A stretch of 64,000 nucleotides of DNA from Adineta steineri (GCA_905250115.1 CAJNOI010000007.1:115049-179048), one strand, 5' to 3'; shown: positions 25,060 through 38,313, counted from the stretch's first letter. Made by a program: numbers and translations. Notes: generated by a model from the letters alone, not told the origin.

Positions 25060-26459
25060 AGTTCTTAATCTTCTAATCTGTCCGTCTTATTCTGTTTCAA
25101 TCAAATGATCGACATGATTATTTATTTCTCTTCTCACTATTATCATCGTTATTTTGTGTTTTTTTTCTTGTACTATTACTGCGTTGCTTTTCTCTCCCGA
25201 TGTGTATAACATTCACTTGATACGATCACATACGTCGGTGGTAAAATCACCATTGTATATGTATATATACATATATATTAACGAATTCCACTGACCTTTT
25301 CATTTGTTACGGATGTAGTGATCCGGTTGATGATAGTAGGTGGCAGTCTAGATTCTATTTTGTATAGACTAAATGAGTATCATACGGGAATCAAAGTTAC
25401 ATAGAGGAAGATTGGAGAAAAATTAATTCACTTTAACAAAAAGATATTTTTTTGTCACAAACACAATTGCTAATACTTGTTCATAATATGATTTGTCCAT
25501 GAAAATAAAGATAGAATTAAATAAAATATCTGTTAATAGATGGGTCAATGTCTCAATATTTGAGATAAAGACAAGCATGTTCTTTCCTAACTACTTATCA
25601 TAATACAGTCAATGATGTATTGATTGATTTGTATCATTAGTGAAGATTCATTGCAAACTATTGTATTCTACTACTATCTATAATTTTTACGAAAAACGAT
25701 ATTTATAGGACGAAATTATTTTGATCATTACATTTCAAAATTTCCATAGTTGATCATTATACAATTCTGTAGAGTCTCAACTCTAAAAGAATATTTCAAA
25801 TGAGTTTCTCGTATCTAGCTCTATGATACAATGATTAAATCTTCTTTCTGTACTCTTTGGCAATATTAAGAAATGATTCATACTATATGTCCGTATATTC
25901 AGCAATTGGATCATAAACTACATGTAAATGTTATTCTAAAACTTTATTATGACCGAAATAATAATATGATATAAAGTAAATAATTTCTTCTGCTTTATAC
26001 CCTTTTAATTGTAAAGAAACTGTTTTCTTATAGTATAGAATGCCTGTAAGGTACACTTGATTAACTAGAAATATTAGCATTTCGATTGACGATGATGATT
26101 TTATACTTGATTGAATTTCAAAGAAAAAGCTTTAATTGAGTCTTGCCTATGAATTGAAATGTATCCGAAAAAAATATATCTTAATAATAGGACTAATATT
26201 ACTTATCATAGAAACAATTGTAGTTCAAAAGATATTATTATCGATTTTTATTGCGAAATTGAATTTTTATAAGTAATTAATAAAAGATACAATCATACTT
26301 GATCTGTCTGTACTCTTTTCATTGATTTACACTAACAATGTTGTTAAACGAAGGCTTTAACAAGTGTAATATTTAAATCTCATGGTTACTTAAACGTCTC
26401 ATCGACATTTATACTTTATTCTTTGTTCAATTATCGTCATCATCTTCTTATTTCAGAAG
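25060..26459. other. Intergenic, divergent promoters of Musashi and the Ly6-like gene
   Basis: About 1.4 kb of AT-rich sequence with no coding pattern. The 5' UTR of Musashi and the promoters of both genes must be here. Confidence 0.55.
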
Positions 26460-27176
26460 ATGTATTTAATAATAAAAATAGGAAACAATGTTCAACTATT
26501 TTTAATTATCTGTATATTATTCTTCTCAATATGTATTGATGAAAGTAAATTACTTTAAAATAATTAATTAGAAATCTTTGATATCTTTCTTTGAAGTTTC
26601 TTCAATAGCTAGTTATTGTTATCAATGTAATTCACGAAATTCATTATGTCGTATTGATGTTAATGTAACATTAAAACGAGATGGAACACCATGCAATGGG
26701 CAATGTTATACGCGTATTAATCGTGATGATGAAAGTACGATTTATCGAGGTTGCTCATGGGAACATGGTTTTATGACTCTACAAGAACCAAATACGCTTG
26801 TTCTTGAAGGCAATTCTGTTTGGATATTTTGTAATAAACCTTAGTAAGTATTTTTCTTTTTAAATCCATTTTCTAATTAATACAAAAAAACATTTTTAGT
26901 TGTAATTATGAAGCAACATCTCTGTTAAATAGTAAATAATCATATACAGTTGAAAAAATGAATGATTAACATTGATTCTTTATTTTTCTAGCTGTTTGTT
27001 ATCAACCAATTTGTAGTTTTCTTAAATTTCCTCAAGATTGCAAATTACCCAATGCAGATATTACATGTGGACGATTTTGTGGTAATTTATTATGTGGTTC
27101 AAGACCTATTCGTCGACGAAATCGAAATCGCAATCGTATTCGTAGACGTCATCGAAAACCCATTCGAAAAGGCTAA
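26460..27176 (+). CDS. Secreted Ly6/uPAR-like cysteine-rich protein with Arg-rich tail
   Basis: Exons 26460-26544, 26609-26843, 26900-26931 and 26992-27176 join to 178 codons plus stop. The N-terminus is a signal peptide (VQLFLIICILFFSICID). The mature part begins SYCYQCNSRNSLC and has the Cys spacing of a three-finger (Ly6/uPAR/TFP) domain: CxxC, then CNGQCYT, RGCSW, and CNK..YCN near the domain end. A second Cys group follows (VCYQPICSF, DCKL, TCGRFCGNLLC), and the C-terminus has 13 Arg in the last 24 residues. Three-finger proteins act as receptor modulators or surface antigens; the basic tail is unlike a GPI-anchor signal, so it is probably secreted. No specific orthologue recognised. Confidence 0.7.
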
Positions 27177-27867
27177 TTTTAATAAATATTCTGATTATTT
27201 TTGTACATAGTTTAGCTTTTTTCTTAATCAATTGAATATAATATCAATAAATATGGTTAATATATCAAGGATAAATAAAGTTTTTTCTTAATTAATACAT
27301 CTTGAAATAGATTCTATGTTAAAACAATATATATGTTAATTCATTAAGTTTGATATCTTATATATTACGTCAACGGACGCCATCTGGTTATGTCAAATAG
27401 AATTATATAAGTGGCTTAATTATATCTTTAGGATGTTATATCTTATGAAAGATATTTCCTTTAGTTTATGTTCGTTTTCTTATTTCATTGATGAAACTTT
27501 GATATTTAAGTTTTATATTTAGTAAATTCTACTAGTCGAATTATTCAAGGACATTATGATTGATTTTACATATAGAACATATCTAAAACTAACTGATAGG
27601 ACTGCTCTTGTCTGTGTCTTTCGTTCGTTCGTTCGTTCGTTATTGATTCGATCATATATTTATTGCGTTTTCTGTAAGCGAGTGAGACACGTCAACGAAA
27701 GAAAAATAGTAATAAAAGAAAAAAAAAACGAGAGATAGGCTTTATCATATTGTTTGTTTGCTATAGATCCACATGTATGGGCATATTTTATAGAAATAGT
27801 AAGTAAACCAATGTGTTTTTTTTATTATATGATTCATTTCATTGAATATATTCAATAGAACAAAATA
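27177..27867. other. Intergenic upstream of ORMDL
   Basis: AT-rich, with a short (CGTT)n tract near 27619-27640 that produces a spurious frame. An acceptor-like TTCAATAG ends 10 bp before the ORMDL start codon, so a 5' UTR intron or trans-splice site is possible. Confidence 0.5.
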
Positions 27868-28449
27868 ATGAACGTTGGTATAGCACAAGGCGAACGGAAT
27901 CCAAACAGTTCATGGCTAAATAGTCGTGGTGTTTGGCTAACATATATAATTCTTGTTTTTGTTCTACATTTTATTTTACTTAGTATACCTTATATAACAA
28001 CCCCTGTTGCATGGACTTTAACAACAAGTATTCATAATATTGTATGTCGAATAAAAAAGTGAATTTTATTTCTATTGAAATGAATTGTTTTCTCTTTTTT
28101 TTTGTAGTGTAGTTTTTATTTATTTCATTTAATCAAAGGTGCTCCATGGGAAACAAGTGATCAAGGTGCAGCACGTCGTTTTACATTTTGGGAACAAATT
28201 GATAATGGTGTTCAATGGACGGGTACAAGAAAATTTCTTCAAATTGTTCCAGTTGTTTTGTAAGTTATTTTATTGCTAATTAATTCTTACAAATAATTTT
28301 TTTTTGCTATTAGATTTTTCATTGCTAGTTTCTATACAAAATATGACAAAACACATTTTATAATTAACTTAGCAACAATGCTTCTTGCTGTTATTCCAAA
28401 ATTTCCGATTTTTTTTGGTGTACGTTTATTTGATATAAATCGTTATTAA
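27868..28449 (+). CDS. ORMDL: ORMDL sphingolipid biosynthesis regulator
   Basis: Known role: ER membrane protein that binds and inhibits serine palmitoyltransferase in response to ceramide. Exons 27868-28041, 28108-28259 and 28314-28449 join to 153 codons plus stop, the usual length of animal ORMDL proteins. It begins [13 protein letters not shown], keeps NSRGVWLTY, the span [30 protein letters not shown], and ends [11 protein letters not shown]. Start is fixed by the conserved MNVG. Intact. Confidence 0.96.
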
Positions 28450-29594
28450 CCAAGCAGAAGAAAAAATATCAATCATAGAAGATATCTCATTTTGTGTGCA
28501 TATTTTTCAGTTGATTTCTGTTTGGTTTTTTGTTAGACAGAAAAAGAAGTGTGTATGTTTATATGATTTTGATTGTCTTTTCTTGTTTCTTTATTGATCT
28601 TTAAAAGACGAAAGAAGGAAAAAAAAAACGTGAAAGAATAAAATTCTGACCTTGTGTAACATATGTTTGTCTTCATGAATATTTATCATTGATATTTAAT
28701 AAAAGAAAATGAATGATTTAGTTTGACAAACTTATAAGTTTCAATGAAGAATTTTTTGAGATTAACAATTATAATGTCATGTGTCTATATATAAAAATTT
28801 AGCGCGTGTATTTTTTTATCTTACAAAGTGTTAAAGATCAAATCATCTCTCTTACATGCGAAATTGAGATTTTATGAATAAGTTATGAGAAATATTTCAA
28901 CATGGTTTTGTTTAAAAATAGCTTTTCTTATCTTTTGTTTTTCAAAATATGAATACAATCAAATACTAAGATTTTATTGTGCATGCACTATTATTTTTCT
29001 CTCTCCGAAAAAAATGGTGCCTATTGAATTTATTCGAATTCATACTTTGAATCAGATTATAATCGTAATGTTTATAACACTTTCATCTGAATGATCTTAT
29101 TCAATGGTTAACATGACATCGTTGATGCAATCTAATATTATATACAAGAAAATCTTTCTCGTATATCAGTTTACATACGAGAGTAAACTATTTTTCTGCA
29201 AGATTAGATGTGAATGGTATTAGTTAGATAGAAGAAAAGATAAACAAATGATAGATTTTCATATGTATTTAATAATCAATTTGGTTTTTTTTATCACATA
29301 ATTATTGATAATCGAACATTCGATCATAAATAAATTTATTATCTACTAAATATTGTTTCATCTGAAAGATAGAAGTAATTTGTTTGTATTTATTTGATGT
29401 TAATGTGTAGAAAATTGAATAATCAGAAAAAGATTTTTTACTGGTTTTATGTTATGTATATACAAGAAAAGAATTTAGTCATTTTTTCGCATAGTAATAG
29501 TAGTAGGATTGATTTTTCTGTTCGTGTCATCTGACAATGAACACGTGCTGAAGAGGATAATGAGAAAATTGAATAATAGACTCTCCATCGTTGT
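28450..29594. other. Intergenic
   Basis: AT-rich with no supported exon. It includes the ORMDL 3' UTR; AATAAA occurs near 28698. Confidence 0.55.
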
Positions 29595-30113
29595 TTAAGA
29601 ACATTTTGGATTTCTTTTGTTAAGTATTATAGTAACTGACATTGTTGGTATCATAAGTAAAAATAAATAAGAAGCTGTTGGTAAAGATTCGATCTTACTT
29701 GATACAATAACATATAGAGACAATAGAATTCCATCAAATAAAAAAATACTAAAAAGTATAAAAATATTTCGACCTAATTCAGCATCACGTTTTCTACTAC
29801 GTGATGATTGTCGAGTATGTAATGATGAATTTCGAACATAATAATAGATTATAATATAGAGAATAATAATTGTTAAAGTTGGAATAATATAAATAAATGC
29901 AACAAAACATAATTTAAATTGACGAAAAGTAATATTAGTTGTGATCAGAGATGATAATAGAAGTAAAATTTGAAATAATATTACATATACATGACATTTT
30001 ATAGTTAATAAATATTTATATTTATATAATACTGTTCAGAATACACGAGATATAGTTCGAATAACATTTCCAATAAGTATATTTTTAGGTATTATAGTTA
30101 TATCTATTGACAT
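29595..30113 (-). pseudogene. Rhodopsin-type GPCR fragment, broken
   Basis: A minus-strand frame runs from an ATG at 30113 to TAA at 29595 but is interrupted by TGA at 30038-30036. The translated parts read like the second half of a class A receptor: a loop into TM4 (KCHVYVILFQILLLLSSLIT), TM5 (FVAFIYIIPTLTIIILYII), a basic third loop with SSRSRKRDAELGRN, TM6 (IFILFSIFLFDGILLSLYVI) and a TM7-like end. TM1-TM3 with the DRY motif are missing and no flanking exons were found. The stop falls in the second intracellular loop. I treat it as a relic; rescue by an unseen upstream exon cannot be ruled out. Confidence 0.65.
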
Positions 30114-31325
30114 TTTAGAAGTTAATCGTAAAACTCACAATTATTATGTGAACAGAAAAAATCTTTTTTTAATGACAATTCATATTCATTATTATGTGGC
30201 AACATTGACGTCTGTCAAGCATAATGTTTATTTTTCTGTTCCTGTTTTGAAGATGCTGTGATTTGTATCAGTCATCTTAGCATTTTTTATTTTGTAATAT
30301 AGGTTAATATTGTGATTGCGTATCCTATTAAGTTTGATCTCTGTCATTTTTATTCAAATTTACTAAATAACTGCAATTATCATTCGTTCTACTTCTTTAT
30401 TTCTAACGTAATCTTCAACACTCTTGACAAGTACCTTCATTAGCTAAAAGTTTCACTCCAAAATAACTGTTTTCTCAATATCAAGATTTCACTGTACATT
30501 GATCATTACCTTATAAATATGTAACATTCTCTTTATTACTCTATTAGATTATAATAATATAAATACAAGACTACACTGTATATTTAAGTTGTTAAAAAAT
30601 CAAACTCTAACATGAAATTGATATCATCTTAAATAATTTTAACAGTGATTTTTTTCCCTACTGGTATGTTGCTTTCATCTTTTCTTGTTAACTCATACAT
30701 TATGTAGTTTTATCTTTTTCTGACCAATTTGTTTTTCACTCCTCGCGTCTACTTTTTTCTTTTGAAGTTAATGTACACTATGCGGATATAGGCATCGATT
30801 AGGTTTAAATACAAGGAAGAGGAAGAAGAAGAAGAAGACAAAGGTGGCATTTTTATTCTTGTCAAATGTCACGCTCGTCAGCTGTCATCGGCTAAAATCG
30901 AAATGTTTTGTTCTTTTTCTTTTTCCTTCTAATCATGTATTTAGTATGTCGCTTAAAAGTTCAATTGAACTATTTGTCAAAAGCTTAGAACACCATCGTT
31001 TATACAATCAATCAAGCAATACATCTTTAAAGACAAACATGAAACATACGCATGTCAATCGACGATAATCGTATCAAATCGATGCTTTTTCTTTCTTTCT
31101 TATCTTTTTCTTCCGTACGCTTGATTGCTAGTCAGTTGACTTGAGGGCGTGTTCTACTTCTTTCAACATCAGAGAGGTGGAGATCAGCACCTCATTTTTC
31201 TTAACAAACATCAATAATAAAATCATTGAATGACCGCACTTTTGTCACATCATCAGGAGAAGAGAACACAAAAAGAGTCACTATATATATAGTAGTGAGA
31301 CAACATAGTTTCTCTATCATTCAAC
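30114..31325. other. Intergenic, cyclin upstream region
   Basis: No exon seen. A TATATATA stretch at about 31282-31290 lies 36-44 bp before the cyclin start codon and could be a TATA box, but such strings are common here. Confidence 0.4.
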
Positions 31326-32294
31326 ATGATATCAACTCCAATATCTTGTACATCTGACTATTATTCAGGTAGTGATTTCGATTATGATGATGATGTAGTT
31401 AAAGCTGCTCCACAACATCATTGTTCATTAAATGATACAAATATTATTCTTCAAACACTTATTCAAAATCAATATCAACAATCATCATCAAATATTTCTT
31501 CGACAAATAAAATTCAACAATCAATTCAATTACTCAAGGTAACAACAATCAAATTCATATTGTTTCATTATATTTTTTATTTTTTCTCTCAACAGTTAGT
31601 ACAAGAATATGATTTATCTAATGAAATCTTCATTCGTGCTAATGCTATTCTTCATAAATTTCTTCTTTCAACAAAATGTGTCAATAATATCGATGTGTCA
31701 ATTCTTATTGCCTGTTTATCTTTATCAACAAAACTAAGTCAACATTCTACTCATTCAAGTATACCACTTTTCAATAGCGATTCATTAATTGTAAGAATTT
31801 TATTAATTTTCCTTTTTCCTTCTCTATTGTAAATATTTAGTTGAATGAAAATATGATATGCAATGCACTTGAATGGGATATTGATATGATAACACCTATT
31901 AATTATATCGAAGCAATGCTATTACATGTCACGGATAGTTCAATAAAAGCTCGTGTACGAGAATTAACTTATGAATTAATTGTATTATGTTTAACTGGTA
32001 AGAAAATTTTTTTTTGTTCGTCCTATTTCTATAATAATAATTTCTTATGTCTTAGATGTTCGTTGTATAGATTTATCTAGTGATTCATTAGCAATGAGTT
32101 GTTTATTAATGACGAGTGAATTATTAGATTGTTGTGAAATAATTCCAAAACAAATATTTTTATATATACAAGATAAAAATTCTTTATTTGAGGTAAATTA
32201 ATTTAGTTAATCTTTTTCAAAATTTTTATTCAATTAATTTTAGACATCATTGATATTTATTCGTCAAATTCTTGTAAATATTCTTCAGAAATAA
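31326..32294 (+). CDS. Divergent cyclin (D/G/I-like)
   Basis: Cyclins bind and activate CDKs. Exons 31326-31538, 31596-31790, 31841-31997, 32056-32192 and 32244-32294 give 250 codons plus stop. After an acidic N-terminus, residues about 60-140 form a cyclin box: LVQEYDLSNEIFIRANAILH resembles helix 1-2 and ILIACLSLSTKL resembles the ASK helix, keeping the Lys. MICNALEWDIDMITPINYIE closely matches the L..L.WD...TP.DFI block seen in D- and I-type cyclins. There is no LxCxE Rb-binding motif, and the protein is shorter than typical cyclin D, so the subfamily is not settled. Convergent with ATRIP. Confidence 0.72.
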
Positions 32295-32387
32295 CTCATC
32301 GAAAAAATGAATAATAATGAACAGTTATTATAATGTATATTTATATCTCAGATGTTTATTTATTTGTATTAAACTATTTTATATTTC

Positions 32388-32393
32388 AATAAA
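32388..32393 (+). terminator. Polyadenylation signal of the cyclin gene
   Basis: AATAAA 94 bp after the cyclin stop codon, in the gap before the convergent ATRIP gene. Confidence 0.5.
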
Positions 32394-32489
32394 AAAGTAA
32401 AAATGATATTATCTTCTCCTATCGTTTCATCATGTATGAAATTCTATATATATATATATAACAAAAAGATATTCAACTCATAGTGAATC

Positions 32490-32495
32490 TTTATT
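32490..32495 (-). terminator. Polyadenylation signal of ATRIP
   Basis: AATAAA on the minus strand 42 bp after the ATRIP stop codon. The signals of the two convergent genes do not cross. Confidence 0.45.
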
Positions 32496-32536
32496 ACACA
32501 AATAATATTCGAAAAAGAAAAGATGAAAGACTATTT

Positions 32537-34771
32537 TTATCTCATTTCATTTGCATGATTATCATTTCCAGCCTCCAGTACGTCACGTATATAACCAAAA
32601 ACACAGAGTTGATCGTCCAGTACTTGTTTATTAATAATAGTTATTGATTCATTAACAGATTGTTGATGGTGATATAATAACATAAGTTCATATAAATGCC
32701 AAAGAGATGGATTTGTATAAAGTTGTAATTCTTTTGCTTGTTGTGGTAAACATGTTGTTGGTTGTAATTGTAATGAAAAAAGTATTAAAATTTTAACGAA
32801 TTTTATTGAAAGTTGAAATATTCGTTGTTTTATTATTGGTTTTATAATATGAAAAAGAAAACGTGATAAACATTGACCAAATGATATAAATAATGTTAAC
32901 CAACATAAACCTGGACATTGACCATTATCAAGTTCCATTTTATGAAAATTTTCATTATCATAAATAAATAATTGAAGACGATAAATTAAAAAAAGAAATT
33001 TAATATATTCATCTAAATTTTCATTTTTATCAAGATAAATAAGTGAATCAAGATGTGTTATAAGAACTGAACATAAACAACGTTGAGATGATGATCTTTC
33101 ATCTGTTATTGATACGCCACATAACCAATTAGGTTCATCAGGTGATGCATCAAGTATTGATAATAATATTGCAGTTAAATATTCATATGGATTCATATAT
33201 TGTTGTTGATCAAGAAGAGATATAAGAAAAGAACAAAAAGCTTTACGTCTTTCAGATTCATGTGTTGGACGAGTTTTAAAATGAAATGTATAAAGTTTTA
33301 AAATACGATTAAATAGAGCAAATGGATATTTATTTATTGTTGAATGTGAAAGAAAATATTTAAGCATTGTTAAACATTGACCTTTAGCCGTATAATAAGC
33401 AGTATGATGATCGGCTGAACATGGTAATGAAATTTGACTACTATCCGTAGTGGTTCGTTGAGATGAACCATCATCCATCGGCTCAGCTTCCTAAAAACAA
33501 AATACATGTTATCGTACTAATAGAACACATTGGATTCAATCTTTTGAGATATAAATAAAGTCTATTACATACTTGTTGTTTTTTAATAGTTGATGTATTT
33601 TCTTGTTTATTTAATGATTCAGTTGATTTAACAGTATTTAATAGAAAATGTGAACAAGCATCAAGTACTAACATCAATTGATCAGAAGTTAAGTTTTGTG
33701 ATTGTTGTTGCTGTTGTTGTTGTTGATCATTATTATTTGTTGTTATACGATTTCGTTGATTATTAAATAGATGTAATGTATTATAAATCATTTGATAAAA
33801 TGCTGTCATTGTTATTAAATCAATTCCAATTGTTAAATCTTGTTGTTTTAATTTAATTGATATTGAATTATGTTGATGAAAAAATATTAAATCAACTAAT
33901 GTTTGCCAAATATGTTGAGTTATTGATTGTGGTCGAATACGTTCAAGTATAATTTGTAAACTTGATATAGGCATTGTTGATGAATCAATTGTACGTGTAC
34001 GTAATAATTCATAAGCTGAAAATTGTGTTAATTGAGTTTTAAGAAGACGAGAATGATTTAATGTTAAATTTGTTGGTTGATGTTGTGGACTATTGATTTG
34101 TGGTTTATCAGTACGAAGACGTGTTACTTCACGTAAAAGACGATTACTTGTTTCTTGACTTTCATGAAAACGTGTTTCAAGTGCATGATAACGTGTTTGT
34201 AATTCACTACGTTCACGTTCATTAAATGTTAATTGAGATTTACATGTGTCAAGTTGAATTTTAACTCGTTGTTCACGAGCACTTGCTGCTTCATCTTGTT
34301 CAGTTTTTAAAAGACATTTTTCTCGTGTACTTAAACAAAAAAAGTAAATCATATCGACTTCTTCACTTATTATTTTACTTACAGTCGAGCATTTTTTTCA
34401 GTTAATAATCGATTATTTTTTTCAAGAATAATTATTTGACCTTCTTTCATTAATAATTTTCGTTCAAGTTCAAGTTCTTTATTAACATTTTGTGTTCGAT
34501 TTCCTTCTGATGCTAATGGTTGTAAGACAGTTTGAGTTGAAAATACTGGTACTTGAAAATTTGATCGAGATGGATTTTGACTTGAAGGTAGTGCTTGATA
34601 ACAATCATGATTTGTTTGTTGTTCAACTTGTGTGGCAGAAAATAATAATTCATCATCAGTCATTTCGAAATCATCCATCATGGATGATGCACCTGCTGTT
34701 GGTATTCCTCCTCCAGCATTAGATTCATCCTGATTTTCATCAGTACGAAGTCGTTTTATCGGTGGATACAT
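32537..34771 (-). CDS. ATRIP: ATRIP, ATR-interacting checkpoint protein
   Basis: Known role: partner of the ATR kinase; binds RPA on single-stranded DNA and brings ATR to replication stress. Exons 34771-34383, 34329-33573 and 33490-32537 join to 699 codons plus stop. The start MYPPIKRLRTDE resembles the basic N-terminus; DDFEMTDDELLFSATQ matches the acidic RPA-binding motif (D-D-x-E-E-L). A long coiled coil follows (KELELERKLLMKEGQIIILE through REVTRLRTD), then LLKTQLTQFSAYELLRTRT and a helical C-terminal half with many Leu. Similarity is in order and architecture rather than high identity. A Gln run lies near 33700-33725. The upstream ATG at 34813 would add 14 hydrophobic residues; I prefer 34771. 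Confidence 0.8.
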
Positions 34772-35376
34772 TTTTCGTTTGATAAAATGGATCAAAGTTT
34801 TAAAAACGAACAATTCATTTCTTAACGAATCAAAATCATCTGTGGACTCTCGATATTGACTAATTAGATAATATCTCGGAAAAATTATAGTTAATTAAAC
34901 TTTATTAGAGAAAAATGAAGTATAAGTTAAAACTTGAGTTTTATTTAAACATTTACAATGTATATATATGTTGCAATTCAAACCATATTCTTCTGGCATC
35001 TATTGACAAAAATATATATCTATAATATAATTTCGCGGGATTCTATGGCCTTTTATTATCTATGAATGTTTTTTTACTTTCTTTTCCTTGACGTTTATAA
35101 TCATAATAATGATAAGTTTATATTTTTTTCGTTTTATTATTGCCATTTCAATAGATTAGTTATATATCATTGTTTAGAATACCATTTTTGAAACCAAATA
35201 TGAATAGATCGTTGAATAATATCTTAAACGAATATTCTCTCCTTGACATTTCTCGATTTAAATAAATAGTCTAGTGTAATTTTGTTATCTTATATTAATA
35301 ATCATACATAAATACAACCTGCAGTTATTATAAATCTTCTCTTTTCAACTAAAAGAAAAATATTTTGATCTTATAA
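34772..35376. promoter_or_regulatory. Divergent promoter region of ATRIP and SLC6, with E2F-like site
   Basis: 605 bp between the two start codons. TTTCGCGGGA at 35031-35040 resembles an E2F site and is unusual in such AT-rich sequence; it would fit an S-phase gene such as ATRIP, 260 bp away. One match of this length is weak evidence. Confidence 0.3.
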
Positions 35377-38231
35377 ATGGCTACAGCTGAAGTAGCTCCA
35401 CCTGAAGTAAGTTTATACTTAAATTATTTTAATTATTAACACTTTACTTGTTATAATATGTAGCGTAAGCAATGGTCGAATCCTGTTGAATTCTTTTTAA
35501 CATTAGTCGCATTTGGTCAGTAGGAAAATTTTTCTTATAAATGAAAGTTTTATTTTGATGTTTTTTGAAAAATTGATTTTAGCTGTTGGCTTAGGAAATG
35601 TTTGGCGTTTTCCATATCTTTGTTTCAAGAATGGAGGAGGTGAATACAATTAAATTAAATTCTTTTTATGTATATATTTCATACTTTAGGTGCATTTCTT
35701 ATACCATACACGTTAATGCTTATTTTCATTGGTGCACCTGTCTTTTATCTTGAATTAACATTGGGACAATTTACTAGTTCTGGCCCACTTGCAGTTTGGA
35801 AAGTGAATCCATTATTACGAGGTATTTAAAGAATTAAATAAAAACGAAGACAAAAGACCAGCTTAAATGAAATTATAATATTTATAAACTTGATTTTTCT
35901 TCCAAATATTATTGTTTTATATTATTCTAGGTATTGGTTATGCATCATTAGCAACGAATTGTTTCTTAGCTCTCTATTATAATGTATTGATTGCGTATTG
36001 TTTTTATTATTTGGTTGCATCATTTCAAATGATTGTTCCTTGGTCAACATGTGGGAATTGGTGGAATACAGCTTTGTGTACTGATCAAGCAACATTAGCA
36101 AATCTATCTCGAACTGATCTGGCTTTAATGAAAAGTAAGTTGTTGTTGTTTTTTTTCTTCGATTGATTATTTCAAGTGAATATCTTTAGATATGACAAGT
36201 TCACCAAGTGAAGAATATTTTTAGTATAATTTTTTTCTATCTTTGCTCTTCTATGAATATGTTCCTTTTGATTTTAGTCGTCGAGTACTTCAAATAAGTA
36301 GTGGAGTAGACAATGTTGATGGCATTGTTACTCATTTAGTTGTTGCATTAGCAGTTGCCTGGCTTATTTGTTTCTTAGCATTATCTAAAGGTGTTCAATC
36401 ATTAGGCAAAGTAAAATCTATATTATTTTTTTATTCGAATGAACAGGAAAAGAAATGATTTGTTTTTTTTTGAATTTAAATAGATCGCATATTTTACTGC
36501 TTTATTTCCTTATGTAATGTTAACTGTTTTAATTATTCGTGGAGCAACATTAAGTGGTGCTATCGAAGGTGTTAAATTCTATATGGGTACGGTCAATTTA
36601 ACTGTACTTAAAAGTCCATCTGTAAGTTCTAATAGATATTTAACAAAAAAAAAGCAAACTTTTTTTCTTTTAAAATTTAGGTATGGAAAGAAGCTTGTAC
36701 ACAAGTTTTCTATGCATTGAGTTGTTGTAGTGGTGGTCTTATTGCAATGGCATCATTCAATGATTTCAATAATAATGTTTATCGGTAGAATAATATTTTT
36801 ATATGAATTAAAATTTTAATTGCTTGTTTTTCTATTAAGTGATACAATTTCTATTTGTTTGGTCACATGGTTCACAAGTATATTTGGTGGATTTGCAATT
36901 TTTACTGTTCTCGGTATTGTATTGATTATAGAAAATTGATAAATAGATTTATTTAATTTTAAGGTCACATGGCAACTAAAATGGGTGTAAGTGTGGCTGA
37001 TGTGGCCAAAGGAGGTTAACTAAACAATCTTGATCTATTATTTCATATTTAATTCATTTCGTTCTTTTAAGGTCCTGGTTTGGCATTTGTTGTTTTTCCT
37101 GAAGGTTTATCAATGATGCCATTTGCACCATTATGGTGTGTTCTCTTTTTTCTAATGATGTGCACACTTGGTTTCGGTTCTGAAGTTAGTTAAATATAAG
37201 TTCATCTTGTTGTTATTTTCGACATTCTTTTATAATCTAGTTTTCTATTATGGAAACTGTCATGGCTAGTATAATAGATGAATTTAAAACATATTTAAAT
37301 ACACCGAAAAAAATCATTATCTTTCGATTTACTATATCATTTGTATTTTTTCTACTTGGTTTATCTATGGTTACTCGCGTATGTTTATTTAATCTAAAGA
37401 AGAAAATTTTTAGTTTTTTATTATTTATATTAGGGTGGTTTATATGTATTAAATATAATTGATCAATATCTTGGTGGTTTTCCTTGGTTAATCATAGGTG
37501 TTGTTGAATTATATTGTATTGGATGGGTTTATGGTAATGAGAATATTTTTTTTTTTTTTTTCTAACTATTTTATATTGGTTATTTATTAGGCGTTGATAA
37601 TTTTTGTGATGATATTGCTTTAATGTTAGGTGAAGAACGACGTCCTGGTAAATTCTGGAAAATCTGTTGGAAATATATTTCTCCACTTATTCTTATTGTA
37701 ATTATCTTTTCTTTTTCGGATTTAATGATACATGAAATTCTTGACACATATGTTTATATTTGTTTTTCTTTCCAGTTTACAATTCTCTTTTCGTCTCTAT
37801 TCTACCAAGAAGTAACACTTGATGATTATACATATCCATCATGGGCGCTTACACTTGGCTGGCTTGTAGTTATATTATGTCTTGGCTGGATACCCTATAT
37901 TTTTCTAGCTGAAATCTGTGGCCGTGGAACATGGGGTGTATGTTATGAATGTTTTGAATATTTTCTGCTTGAAATCTTCTTTATATTTTCTTAGATCATT
38001 AAAGAAGCTCGTTTGCCACATGTTGAATGGGGTCCAGCACGTGATGAACATCGTCAATTATCAATTCGTTATGCAAATACTGTTGATCCGAAAAAACTCA
38101 GTATGCAAACTTTATCGACAATTGATACTGGCGATTCATATGATTTGGATAGAGCAGCAATTGAAATAATTGCAGCAAGTCCAAAATTATTTGTCAAGAG
38201 ACTTTCAGACGTATCTAGTGCAAGATTTTGA
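35377..38231 (+). CDS. SLC6 sodium/chloride-dependent transporter, amino-acid/GABA-type
   Basis: Known role: plasma-membrane Na+/Cl- symport of neurotransmitters, amino acids or osmolytes. Seventeen exons from 35377-35406 to 37995-38231 join to 621 codons plus stop, the usual SLC6 length, with 12 membrane spans. TM1 reads [20 protein letters not shown]; the Gly before LGN (instead of Asp) excludes monoamine transporters and points to GABA, glycine, taurine, betaine, creatine or other amino acids. The second extracellular loop is short with the CxxxxxxxxC pair ([11 protein letters not shown]). Conserved blocks also include [17 protein letters not shown] and [11 protein letters not shown], and the C-terminal [17 protein letters not shown]. 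Substrate cannot be fixed from this. ATG at 35377 is followed at once by a small first exon. Confidence 0.93.
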
Positions 38232-38278
38232 TATTTTATTTAAAAAACAACCGTTTTCTGAATTAATACAAGTAGATT

Positions 38279-38313
38279 TTTATTTTTTTCTCACAGTGAA
38301 ACAAAAAAATAAA
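38279..38313. terminator. Crossed polyadenylation signals of SLC6 and the neuropeptide-like gene
   Basis: AATAAA on the plus strand at 38308-38313 (SLC6) lies past AATAAA on the minus strand at 38284-38279 (peptide gene, shortest 3' exon). If both are used, the two convergent transcripts overlap by a few tens of bases. Confidence 0.4.

Noticed and set aside
27556..27738. 60-codon frame before ORMDL
   Set aside because: Built on a CGTT tetranucleotide tract.
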